From assembly GCA_947384955.1 (NCBI GenBank), contig CANDJC010000025.1, forward strand, positions 1 to 45,329: DNA of 45,329 bases, written 5' to 3'. The notes beneath the pieces were generated by a model that made no database searches, had not been told where the DNA came from, and saw nothing but the letters and a program-made list of their open reading frames with translations. This DNA comes from an uncultured Eubacterium sp. Its GTDB lineage: Bacteria > Bacillota > Clostridia > Lachnospirales > Lachnospiraceae. The translations under genes and the position numbers were made by a program. The first letter of the stretch is position 1; each line of letters opens with the position of its first letter. Shown in pieces: positions 7,735 to 15,154 of this stretch.

Positions 7735-8757
7735 ATGAAAGGAATTATCTATCAGCTGAAAAGTGTCGGGAAAGATAAATTCTGCATTCTGTCGTTTCTG
7801 CTGCCTGTGATAGCAGCCGCTGCACTGAACCTTGCCGGTTCCATAGACCTTTCTTCTTTAGGAGAATATCATTTCTGCGTAACAGACGGCGGGGTGACTG
7901 AGGAGATAAAACAATGGCTTGCACGGTACGGCGATGTTACGGTCTGCCAGTCGGGGGAAGAATGGCTTTCCAGAATCCGGGAGCCTTCTACAAACGATAT
8001 CGGCGTGGAAATGGACGGAGACGGAATCAGGACTGTTTTAGCCGGCGATGAACTGGAAATATGGCGCCAGACGGCGTGCACGCTCCCGGCTCTTTATCAG
8101 CAGCGGGAAATGACAGCCCAAATGAATATACAGACGTTAGAACAGCCTGACGTGCTGACGGGATTTCAGCATCTGTTTATGGCAGTGATACTGATAGCCG
8201 CTATGTTCATGGGCTGTACCTTTAATGCGATGAACATCATTTCGGAAAAAGAAGAAGGCACTGCGCTGATTAACGAAATCCTGCCTGTGACATCCCTGCA
8301 GTACCTGATGCAGAAAATCTTTATCGGCTTTGTATGCGGCAGTCTGTCCGCTGTTGTTACGGCGGCGGTCTGTTTCAGGCTGTCTGCCGCGCGGGCAGCG
8401 GTTATGCTCGGACTGATTGTACTGTCTGCTTTTGTGGCGGCTCTGGCAGGACTGTTCGCCGGGCGTATTTCGGAAGGGCTGATGACCGGCGTGGCCTTTA
8501 TTAAAATCGTTATGATTGTATTTATGGCGGTACCCCTGCTGAAGTATCTGGCAGTGGCAGAAGGCAGTGTTCTTTCCTATGTCTGCTATCTGATTCCGTC
8601 CAGTGCAGCTTTTGAAGGGATTCTGTATCTGACGGACGGCAGCCTTACAGCCGCAGGAAAAGATATGGCAATCCTGGCAGTTCATTGTGCAGGCTGGTTT
8701 TTTCTCTGTCTTCTCATATCCAGGCACTGGAAAAAACATGAGAAAAGGATATCCTAA
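7735..8757 (+). CDS. ABC-2 type permease, second subunit
   Basis: 340 residues, starting 2 nt after the first permease. Same layout: one N-terminal helix (FCILSFLLPVIAAAALNLAG), an extracytoplasmic loop to about residue 135, then six helices including MAVILIAAMFMGCTFNAMN and the conserved-looking EKEEGTALINEILPV cytoplasmic loop typical of ABC-2 domains. Together with 5883 and 6731 it makes a heterodimeric exporter with one shared ATPase gene. Confidence 0.8.
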   Translation: MKGIIYQLKSVGKDKFCILSFLLPVIAAAALNLAGSIDLSSLGEYHFCVTDGGVTEEIKQWLARYGDVTVCQSGEEWLSRIREPSTNDIGVEMDGDGIRTVLAGDELEIWRQTACTLPALYQQREMTAQMNIQTLEQPDVLTGFQHLFMAVILIAAMFMGCTFNAMNIISEKEEGTALINEILPVTSLQYLMQKIFIGFVCGSLSAVVTAAVCFRLSAARAAVMLGLIVLSAFVAALAGLFAGRISEGLMTGVAFIKIVMIVFMAVPLLKYLAVAEGSVLSYVCYLIPSSAAFEGILYLTDGSLTAAGKDMAILAVHCAGWFFLCLLISRHWKKHEKRIS

Positions 8758-8780
8758 CCTTCGCCTGGTAAGAATCAGAT

Positions 8781-8809
8781 GTGCATATCCGTTTCGAATC
8801 TGCTATAAT
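8781..8809 (+). promoter_or_regulatory. Extended -10 promoter for the histidine kinase
   Basis: TGCTATAAT (8801-8809) is a consensus extended -10; the -35 region (GTGCAT) is poor. It lies 23 bp before the kinase start and after the stop of the upstream permease, so the kinase can be transcribed apart from the first transporter. Confidence 0.5.
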
Positions 8810-8831
8810 ATCCCTGCATGGAGGATTTGTT

Positions 8832-10022
8832 ATGAGCGGAAAGAAAACGATACTGGTCACGATAGGATTTGTATTATCTGTCAGCATGATGGTCTCAGCG
8901 GTGTCTGTTCTGGCTGTTTCCCGTTATTACAGCCGGATTCAGTTTGAACTGCTAAACCAAATCTGCACCGAAGCGGCAAAGCAGGACCCGGAGGCAGAAA
9001 GAAGGATAGCAGCTGCATTAAAGGAATATACAAAGGGAAATTCCGGCGGGGCAAAGCAGGGGCTGCTGTCTGAACTGGGATACCGCAGCTTTGATTTTTC
9101 AGGCTCTTTGGCGGGATATGGCATGCTGTATGCATCAGCCGGTTTCCTGACAGGGGTTTTGCTTTTTACAGCTGTATTTTTATACCGCAGCCAGATGGAA
9201 CAAAGGCGGATTCTGGCACTGGCAGAGTATCTGGAACAGGTAAATACCGGGAAGGCAGCCGTTTTATCTGTATCCGGGGAGGATGATTTTTCCAGGCTGG
9301 AGGATGAAATCTATAAGACGGTGACATTTCTTTATCAGACAAAAGACGCGGCGCTGCAGGCAAAGAAGCAGTTTGCTAATAATCTGTCTAATATTGCGCA
9401 TCAGATGAAAACGCCGCTGACAGCAGCGTCCCTGTCTGTTCAAAGATACAGGCAGGACGCTGACAGCCGGCATCTGCAGCAGGCGCAAAAGCAGCTCTGG
9501 CGCCTGAATCATCTGGAAGAAGCCCTGCTTGTATTATCCCGGCTCGATGCCGGAACGCTGCCTTTAAATAAGGAAGAAACAGATGTATTTACGCTGCTTG
9601 TCCTGGCGGCGGATAATCTGCAGCAGCTGTTAACAGACTCTGGCACTTCCATTGATATACCGGAATCTGGGGAGATACACATAACGGCGGATTTGGAATG
9701 GACGATGGAGGCAGTGATGAACCTGATAAAAAACTGCATCGAGCACTGTCCGGGAGGAACGGTTCACTGCTTTTACGCACAGAATCCGCTTTATACGGAA
9801 ATTTTGATATGGGATGAGGGGGAAGGCTTTGCAAAAGAAGATATTCCCCATCTTTTTGAACGGTTTTACCGGGGACAGAATGCGAAAGAGGGCGGTATCG
9901 GTATCGGACTGGCTCTGGCGAAGGAGATTGTGGAACGGCAGAATGGGACAATACGGGCGGGAAACCGGCCGGGCGGCGGGGCTGGTTTTGAGATTCGCTT
10001 TTACAGGGATTACTGTCACTGA
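8832..10022 (+). CDS. Sensor histidine kinase without an adjacent response regulator
   Basis: The ATG at 8832 follows GGAGGA at a good distance; an in-frame ATG at 8781 lies upstream of the promoter and is rejected. 396 residues: membrane helices near 8-30 and 96-117 bound a sensor loop of about 65 residues; a HAMP-length linker; dimerisation box NIAHQMKTPL with the phosphorylated His at 190; N box NLIKNCIEHCPGG; G1 DEGEGF; F box LFERFYRG; G2 GIGIGLALAKEIV. All ATP-binding motifs are present, so it should be active. Such kinases usually follow their regulator gene and precede a BceAB-like transporter, as here, but no regulator gene is found from 5734 to 12982. Confidence 0.9.
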   Translation: MSGKKTILVTIGFVLSVSMMVSAVSVLAVSRYYSRIQFELLNQICTEAAKQDPEAERRIAAALKEYTKGNSGGAKQGLLSELGYRSFDFSGSLAGYGMLYASAGFLTGVLLFTAVFLYRSQMEQRRILALAEYLEQVNTGKAAVLSVSGEDDFSRLEDEIYKTVTFLYQTKDAALQAKKQFANNLSNIAHQMKTPLTAASLSVQRYRQDADSRHLQQAQKQLWRLNHLEEALLVLSRLDAGTLPLNKEETDVFTLLVLAADNLQQLLTDSGTSIDIPESGEIHITADLEWTMEAVMNLIKNCIEHCPGGTVHCFYAQNPLYTEILIWDEGEGFAKEDIPHLFERFYRGQNAKEGGIGIGLALAKEIVERQNGTIRAGNRPGGGAGFEIRFYRDYCH

Positions 10023-10046
10023 GCTGTCACTTTCATCTGTTATACT
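10014..10046 (+). promoter_or_regulatory. Promoter with 11-bp-spaced TGTCACT repeats before the second ABC transporter
   Basis: TGTCACT occurs at 10014-10020 and 10025-10031, 11 bp apart, followed by TATACT (10041-10046) as -10. The first repeat overlaps the end of the kinase gene. The geometry is the same as upstream of 5734 (a TCAC core every 11 bp), which suggests a regulator of the OmpR class. Pattern evidence only. Confidence 0.55.
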
Positions 10047-10079
10047 GTATAAGAATACCAAATGAAAGGAGAACTCAGT

Positions 10080-10760
10080 ATGGAGATTTTAAAATGCGAA
10101 GGAGTGACAAAAGTATACGGTTCCGGTGCAGGTCAGGTGACCGCGCTGAACGGAATAGATTTGTCAGTCAGCAAAGGGGAATTTGTGGCGGTTACCGGGG
10201 CATCGGGATGCGGCAAGTCGACCCTTCTGCATATTTTAGGAAGCGTAGAGAAACAGACATCCGGAACAGTAATGATAGACGGAACAGACGTTTCCAGGCT
10301 GAACCAGACACAGGCGGCGATTTTCAGGCGCAGAAAGGCAGGGATTGTCTATCAGTTTTACAACCTGATACCGACGCTTACCATACGCAGAAATATTCTG
10401 ATGCCGCTTGCGCTTGATAAGAAAAAACCAAACCAGGAATTTTTTGATAAGCTTGTCAGCTCACTCGGGATTGCTGACCGGCTGGAAGCTCTGCCGAATC
10501 AGTTATCGGGCGGGCAGCAGCAGAGAGCAGCGATTGCGCGTTCTTTAATCTGCCGACCGGCGCTGCTTTTAGCCGATGAGCCGACCGGGAATCTGGACCG
10601 GAAAAATTCCAAAGAGATTATCGACATGCTAAAGCTGTCGAACCGGAATCTGGAGCAGACGATTTTGCTTATTACCCATGATGAAAAGGCAGCCCTGGAA
10701 GCGGACCGTATCATTACAATGGAAGACGGACAAATTGTCAGTGACGAGAAGAGGAGGTAA
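10080..10760 (+). CDS. MacB/BceA-type ABC transporter ATP-binding protein
   Basis: Start at ATG 10080 (GGAGA 8 nt before it) rather than the in-frame ATG at 10062. 226 residues, the usual length of LolD/BceA ATPases. Walker A GASGCGKST near 41, signature LSGGQQQRAAIARSL, Walker B LLLADEPTGNLD, switch His in LLITHDEK. The partner permease begins 5 nt downstream. Family members act in resistance to cell-envelope peptides or in peptide sensing with a neighbouring histidine kinase. Confidence 0.9.
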   Translation: MEILKCEGVTKVYGSGAGQVTALNGIDLSVSKGEFVAVTGASGCGKSTLLHILGSVEKQTSGTVMIDGTDVSRLNQTQAAIFRRRKAGIVYQFYNLIPTLTIRRNILMPLALDKKKPNQEFFDKLVSSLGIADRLEALPNQLSGGQQQRAAIARSLICRPALLLADEPTGNLDRKNSKEIIDMLKLSNRNLEQTILLITHDEKAALEADRIITMEDGQIVSDEKRR

Positions 10761-10765
10761 CGGAT

Positions 10766-12982
10766 ATGTGGAAAGATTATTCATCCGGTTACATAAAAAA
10801 CAACCGTTCCTCCAGCTTATCTGTCATGACAGCGGCATTTATTTCGGCGCTGTTTTTATCCCTGCTGTGCGGGCTGTTTTATAATGCATGGAAATATGAG
10901 ACAGAAAGAATTGTACAGGAGGAAGGCGGATGGCACAGCCGGATTATGGGAGAATTTACACAGGAAGATGCCGTAACGGTTCAAAATTTTGCCAGTGTAA
11001 AAGATGCGGTCATAAACAGGGACGAAAAGAAAGGCACGGCCCGGGCTATCGATATTTATTTTGAGGATATGCATGCTGTTTTTAAAGATACGCCCCGTAT
11101 CGCGGGAAAGATAGGAGCCGGGCCGCAGCAGACGGTTTATCATTATGGGCTGCTGGCAATGTACCTGCTGCGGGATTCGAAAGATACGGCTCCAAGGCTG
11201 CTGCTGCCGCTGTTTCTGCTGATTGTATCAGCAGCTTCGCTTTCGCTGACTGTGATTATTCACAATGCGTTTGCAGTATCCATGAATGCCAGGATTCATC
11301 AGTTTGGTATTTTTTCCAGTATCGGTGCTTCGCCAAAGCAGATTCGGGCATGTCTTTTGCAGGAAGCGGCGGTTTTGTGCAGCGTGCCGGTTATCGCCGG
11401 GAATCTGTGCGGCATTGCGGGCAGCATGGGAATTTTGCAGATGATAAATGTCCTGCTGGGCAGCGGAATCGAAGGACGGCACCGGGCGGTTTTCGGTTAT
11501 CATCCGCTGGTACTGGCGCTGACGCTGTCTGTAACGGTGCTGACCATATGGATGTCAGCGTGGCTGCCGGCCGCAAAGATAAGCCGGATGACACCGCTTG
11601 AAGCAATCCGAAATACAGGTGAGCTGCAGTTAAAGCGCCGGAGACATTCCCGCTTGCTTAAAATGATGTTCGGAGTGGAGGGGGAGCTTGCAGGCAATGC
11701 CTTAAAAGCGCAGAGAAAAGCGCTTCGGACGGCGTCATTATCGCTGAGCGCGGCGTTTCTGGCTTTTACTCTGATGCAGTGCTTTTTTACGCTTTCCGGA
11801 ATCAGCACAAGAGAGACTTATTTTGAAAGGTATCAGGGAGTCTGGGATATCATGGTTACGGTTCAAAATACGCAGGCGGATGCTTTTGAAAAGACGGACG
11901 CCGTTCGGGGGCTTGCCGGAATTAAAAGCGCCATTGTGTATCAGAAGGCGGCAGCTTCGAGGATGATTACAGAGGAGGAGATGAGCGGGGAAATGAAATC
12001 TTTCGGCGGATTTTCCCATGCTTCCAGTCAGTATGTAACAAAGACGGACGGCGGGTGGCTGGTAAATGCCCCGGTTATCATACTGGACGATGACAGCTTT
12101 TTAGCTTACTGTGAGCAGGCCGGCGTGACACCCGGGCTTGACGGGGCAGTGATATTCAATCAGATTCGTGACGTGACAAATCCTGATTTCAGACATCCTG
12201 ACTGGATGCCTTATATCAAAGAAGAAGGAACGGACAGTGTTTTAAGAAAGGCCGGCAGCGAAGAGGGAATGACGGCGCAGATACCGGTTCTTGGCTATAC
12301 CGAAACAGTGCCTCTTTTAAGGGAAGAATATAAGACGCTGGATTATTACGAGCTGGTGCATTTTGTTCCGGTGTCCTTATGGAAAGAGATAAAAGGAAGG
12401 ATAGGAGGAACGGAAGAAGACAGCTATATCTGCGTCCGCTGCGGGGAAAATCCGGCGCTGCAGGACCTGAGTGCGCTTGAAGGTGAGATTCGCCGGACTG
12501 TCAGCGGGACTTATACGATAACATGCGAAAACCGCATCCGGGAATATGAAACGAATCAAAAGCAGATACAGGGAATGATGGCTGTATTTGGCGGATTCTG
12601 CGTCCTGCTTGCGATAACGGGCATTGGCAGTGTGTTTTCGAATACCTTAGGATTCGTGCGTCAGAGGAGGCGGGAGTTTGCGAGGTATCTGTCTGTGGGG
12701 ATGACGATGGCAGGACTGCGGAAGATGTTTTGCATTGAGGCTCTGGCCCTGGCTGTGCGCCCGGTTTTAGTTACCCTTCCTCTGGCGGTGCCTGTGACGG
12801 CGTATATGCTGAAAGCAGGCTATATCGGAACGGGAGAATTCCTGGCTGAGGCACCGTTTGTTCCGGTTATTTTGTTTCTGTCTGCTGTTTTGGCGGCTGT
12901 GGCGCTGGCATATTACTCTGCGTGGCGCAGTGTACGGAAAATCAGTCTGGCAGAGGTTTTAAAAGATGATACCATGATGTGA
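10766..12982 (+). CDS. FtsX-family (BceB-like) ABC permease
   Basis: 738 residues following AGGAGG. An N-terminal helix (SVMTAAFISALFLSLLCGLF), a short outer loop, then three helices of the first FtsX domain (LLLPLFLLIVSAASLSLTVI; LVLALTLSVTVLTIWMSAWL) ending in SRMTPLEAIRN, the usual FtsX boundary. A large extracytoplasmic domain (about 355-600) follows, and a second FtsX domain ends in VRKISLAEVLKD. This fits a MacB/BceB-type mechanotransmission permease working with the ATPase at 10080 and probably the kinase at 8832. Confidence 0.85.
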   Translation: MWKDYSSGYIKNNRSSSLSVMTAAFISALFLSLLCGLFYNAWKYETERIVQEEGGWHSRIMGEFTQEDAVTVQNFASVKDAVINRDEKKGTARAIDIYFEDMHAVFKDTPRIAGKIGAGPQQTVYHYGLLAMYLLRDSKDTAPRLLLPLFLLIVSAASLSLTVIIHNAFAVSMNARIHQFGIFSSIGASPKQIRACLLQEAAVLCSVPVIAGNLCGIAGSMGILQMINVLLGSGIEGRHRAVFGYHPLVLALTLSVTVLTIWMSAWLPAAKISRMTPLEAIRNTGELQLKRRRHSRLLKMMFGVEGELAGNALKAQRKALRTASLSLSAAFLAFTLMQCFFTLSGISTRETYFERYQGVWDIMVTVQNTQADAFEKTDAVRGLAGIKSAIVYQKAAASRMITEEEMSGEMKSFGGFSHASSQYVTKTDGGWLVNAPVIILDDDSFLAYCEQAGVTPGLDGAVIFNQIRDVTNPDFRHPDWMPYIKEEGTDSVLRKAGSEEGMTAQIPVLGYTETVPLLREEYKTLDYYELVHFVPVSLWKEIKGRIGGTEEDSYICVRCGENPALQDLSALEGEIRRTVSGTYTITCENRIREYETNQKQIQGMMAVFGGFCVLLAITGIGSVFSNTLGFVRQRRREFARYLSVGMTMAGLRKMFCIEALALAVRPVLVTLPLAVPVTAYMLKAGYIGTGEFLAEAPFVPVILFLSAVLAAVALAYYSAWRSVRKISLAEVLKDDTMM

Positions 12983-13019
12983 ATTCGCGCATTTAAATGT
13001 AAAAATTCAAAATATATCG

Positions 13020-13047
13020 TTGAAATGCACATGAATTTTGCTATACT
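13020..13047 (+). promoter_or_regulatory. Promoter before the DUF4143-type remnant
   Basis: TTGAAA (13020-13025), a 16-bp spacer and TATACT (13042-13047); TATAAT also starts at 13047. It lies 30 bp before the ATG at 13077 and downstream of the ABC permease stop, so the remnant and the SRAP gene can be transcribed from here. Confidence 0.55.
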
Positions 13048-13076
13048 ATAATCATCCATTTGAAGGAGGACGGATT

Positions 13077-13559
13077 ATGTATAGAAAAATTATGGGTTTT
13101 CTGACAGCATGGAAAGAAAGCGGGCACCGCAAACCGCTGATTCTGCAAGGTGCAGGGCAGGTTGGCAAAACTTATTCTGTTTTAGAATTTGGACGCACGC
13201 ATTATGAAAATGTAGCATATAAAAATCTGGCAGCGGACGATATTCTTTATATGTCAGAGGAGCTGAATGATTTTAAGGGCGGAATGGCCGAAAATTATGT
13301 CAGTGTACATCTTGTCATGAACGGATACAGCGCCTGCTACTGGGAGTCAAAACGGGGTGCGGAAATAGATTTTGTGATTCAAAGGAACGGCCGGCTGATT
13401 CCTGTTGAAGTAAAATCCTCTGATAATACCAGGGCTAAGAGCTTAAAAGTTTATGTGGATACTTATAAGTCTGATTATGCGATTAAAATTTCTGCAAAAA
13501 ATTTTGGATTTGAAGACGGGAAAAAGACGGTTCCGCTTTATGCGGTATTTTGTGTTTAG
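13077..13559 (+). pseudogene. AAA/DUF4143 ATPase with a large in-frame internal deletion
   Basis: The ATG at 13077 follows AAGGAGGA. The 160 residues join the N-terminal Walker A region of this family (LILQGAGQVGKTYSVLEFGR; relatives have GARQVGKT) directly to the C-terminal DUF4143 nuclease-like end (ERGAEIDFVIQ-type text, here SKRGAEIDFVIQRNGRLIP, then VEVKSSDNTRAKSLK). Members of the family are about 420-440 residues, so some 260 residues, including Walker B and the rest of the AAA fold, are absent. The junction lies near 13218-13230 (NVAYKN to LAADDIL). The frame is open, yet ATPase function is very unlikely. Confidence 0.75.
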
Positions 13560-13577
13560 GAAAGGAGCAAAGGAGTC

Positions 13578-14210
13578 ATGTGCGGAAGATTCTATGCAGA
13601 TGATACAACCGTCAGGGAAGCGGAGAGAATCGTGCAGAATGTACAGCTGCAGATACAAAATATGCGTACGGGAGATATTTATCCTTCCCAGAATGCGGGT
13701 ATTCTGACAGGACGTATCCGGCAAAAGAATGTGCAGACGCAGGGCGCCGCAGAGAAACCCGCGCAGGGGCTCTGCCTGGAGGAGATGCACTGGGGCTTTC
13801 CGCGGTATCAAAAGAAAGGGCTGCTTATCAATGCCAGGGCGGAAACGGCACTGGAGCGCAAAATGTTCTGCGACAGCCTGCTGCACAGACGGTGCGTCAT
13901 CCCGGCAGGACACTTTTATGAGTGGGACTGCGATAAGAACAAAGTCATCTTTTATAGAGAAGACAGCCAGGTTTTGTATCTGGCTGGATTTTTTCAAAGA
14001 TTCCAGGAGGAAGAGCGCTTTATCATTCTTACGGCACAGGCCAATGCCTCCGTCAGCCCGGTGCATGACAGGATGCCTCTTATTTTAGAGAAAGCAGAGC
14101 TGCATGACTGGGTTTTCGATAACAGGTTTATGGAGTATGCGCTGCATAAAACGCTGCCGGAACTTGGACGGAAGCAGGAATATGAGCAGCAGTGCCTGGT
14201 TTTTGACTGA
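13578..14210 (+). CDS. SOS response-associated peptidase (SRAP; HMCES/YedK family)
   Basis: 210 residues. Met1 is followed by Cys2 (MCGRFYADD), the residue that forms the thiazolidine crosslink to abasic DNA after Met removal. Other family marks are NARAETALERKMF, the HRRCVIPAGHFYEW strand with the catalytic Glu, and HDRMPLIL with the catalytic His. The protein shields abasic sites in single-stranded DNA. AAAGGAG ends about 6 nt before the ATG. It stands 18 nt after the DUF4143 remnant and near LexA-like boxes at 14392-14426, although those boxes face the other strand. Confidence 0.9.
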   Translation: MCGRFYADDTTVREAERIVQNVQLQIQNMRTGDIYPSQNAGILTGRIRQKNVQTQGAAEKPAQGLCLEEMHWGFPRYQKKGLLINARAETALERKMFCDSLLHRRCVIPAGHFYEWDCDKNKVIFYREDSQVLYLAGFFQRFQEEERFIILTAQANASVSPVHDRMPLILEKAELHDWVFDNRFMEYALHKTLPELGRKQEYEQQCLVFD

Positions 14211-14285
14211 AGCATAAAGCGGACGGTTTTGAAACAGAACGGAAATCATCATGTGGATGATAATTTTAGTCAGTTCAGGGCGGAT

Positions 14286-14320
14286 AAAAAATATGGGAAT
14301 ATACAGAAGTATATTCCCAT
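14286..14320 (-). terminator. Strong Rho-independent terminator
   Basis: ATGGGAATATAC (14293-14304) pairs perfectly with GTATATTCCCAT (14309-14320) over an AGAA/UUCU loop. On the minus strand the stem is followed by ATTTTTT. It ends the short transcript starting near 14375 and may also end mazF read-through. Confidence 0.85.
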
Positions 14321-14375
14321 TTGAAAAAGCCTTTCAGGGCCAAATGCTCTTTCGAGCTTGATAACATTTAAATGT
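14286..14375 (-). ncRNA. Candidate SOS-regulated short RNA
   Basis: A consensus minus-strand promoter (14382-14409) would start transcription near 14375, and the terminator at 14320-14286 would end it after about 90 nt. The RNA would contain GCUC-GAAA-GAGC (14357-14346), a four-base stem with a GNRA loop, a small GCC/GGC stem followed by five U (near 14339-14324), and the 12-bp terminator stem. A 30-codon open frame (from ATG near 14366) passes through the region but has no ribosome site, so a non-coding or leader-peptide role are both open. No family is recognised. Confidence 0.5.
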
Positions 14376-14381
14376 ATATTT

Positions 14382-14426
14382 ATTATAACACCTATCGTAT
14401 GTTTGTCAATTCAGAACGTATGTTTG
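14382..14426 (-). promoter_or_regulatory. Minus-strand sigma-A promoter with two LexA-like boxes
   Basis: TTGACA (14409-14404), 16-bp spacer, TATAAT (14387-14382). GAACGTATGTTT (14414-14425) matches the Firmicute SOS box GAAC-N4-GTTC at seven of eight fixed positions. A second site (14392-14405) shares the ten bases CGTATGTTTG and is offset by 21 bp, two helical turns; it lies in the promoter spacer. Binding there would block RNA polymerase. LexA control is inferred. Confidence 0.6.
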
Positions 14427-14962
14427 ATATCGAGATGAGACAGTATGGAACGATTGATTTCTTCCAGCTTGTCAGTGCTGAGTTTTCCTATTTTCTTATC
14501 CAGTCTTGCTTTATCAATGGTTGTAATATCGGTAAAAATAATTCTTGAAGGATTTTTATCGAGCAGTCCTTCTTCTAAATCTTCATTTATTAATTTTATC
14601 TGGTAATGAGGATTGATTTTCCATCCATCTCCTTCAATAGGCAGTACCGTAACTTTTTCACCATATACATTACTGGAAAATCCCTGTATAATGATAACCA
14701 GATGGTTACTGCTTAATTCGCTTCCGGCATTTTCTGTGATACAGGCATTGTATATTTCACCTTTAAAAACCTTGATGGGATGATATTTCTTAGGATGATT
14801 ATTTCTTAAACATCTGTTTTTGGCAGATTTTATATTTATAGAGCATAAAACGGGTATTTGTCTTATATAAGAAATAATTTTTTCAATATTGTCACTTGCA
14901 ATTATCTGAGTTACGCTGTTGACATGATGAGAGTATTCTTTTATTTTGCTTACGATATCCAA
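14411..14962 (-). CDS. MazF/PemK-like toxin-family protein with N-terminal extension
   Basis: 183 residues from a TTG start at 14962; AAGGAG lies 9 nt before it and the only nearby ATG is out of frame. The C-terminal two thirds look like a MazF/PemK barrel: FKGEIYNACI in the first strand, NHLVIIIQGFSSNVYGEKVTV-type core, LDKNPSRIIFTDITTIDKARL and a final helix. The first 60 residues form an extra helical region. The gene is more AT-rich than its neighbours, which suggests horizontal origin. No antitoxin gene is seen beside it. Promoter elements upstream (a TATAAT-like box near 15015) are not certain. Confidence 0.7.
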   Translation of the reverse strand: MDIVSKIKEYSHHVNSVTQIIASDNIEKIISYIRQIPVLCSINIKSAKNRCLRNNHPKKYHPIKVFKGEIYNACITENAGSELSSNHLVIIIQGFSSNVYGEKVTVLPIEGDGWKINPHYQIKLINEDLEEGLLDKNPSRIIFTDITTIDKARLDKKIGKLSTDKLEEINRSILSHLDIKHTF

Positions 14963-15088
14963 TTATATCATCTCCTTTGATAAAGAATTAGATAAAAAGA
15001 TTAAGATAAAAACATTATATACTATAATACTACAAATTTCTACTATGTTTTTTATTTTGAAAAATTAAACAAGATTCTCCAATTAGTA

Positions 15089-15139
15089 TTGTGCTTTGCC
15101 TGAATCTGGGTTTATAATAAATATAGAAAAATATTCAGG
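15089..15139 (+). promoter_or_regulatory. Promoter for the EAL protein with an inverted repeat around the -10
   Basis: TTGTGC (15089-15094), 18-bp spacer, TATAAT (15113-15118). CCTGAAT (15099-15105) and ATTCAGG (15133-15139) form an inverted repeat centred on the -10 and start site, as an operator might. AGGGGGA at 15142-15148 is the ribosome site for 15155. Confidence 0.45.
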
Positions 15140-15154
15140 TCAGGGGGATTTCGC

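Noticed and set aside
8137-8739. 200-residue minus-strand open frame opposite the ABC permease
   Set aside because: No family likeness, high His/Gln/Arg content typical of antisense frames, and the permease frame is well supported.
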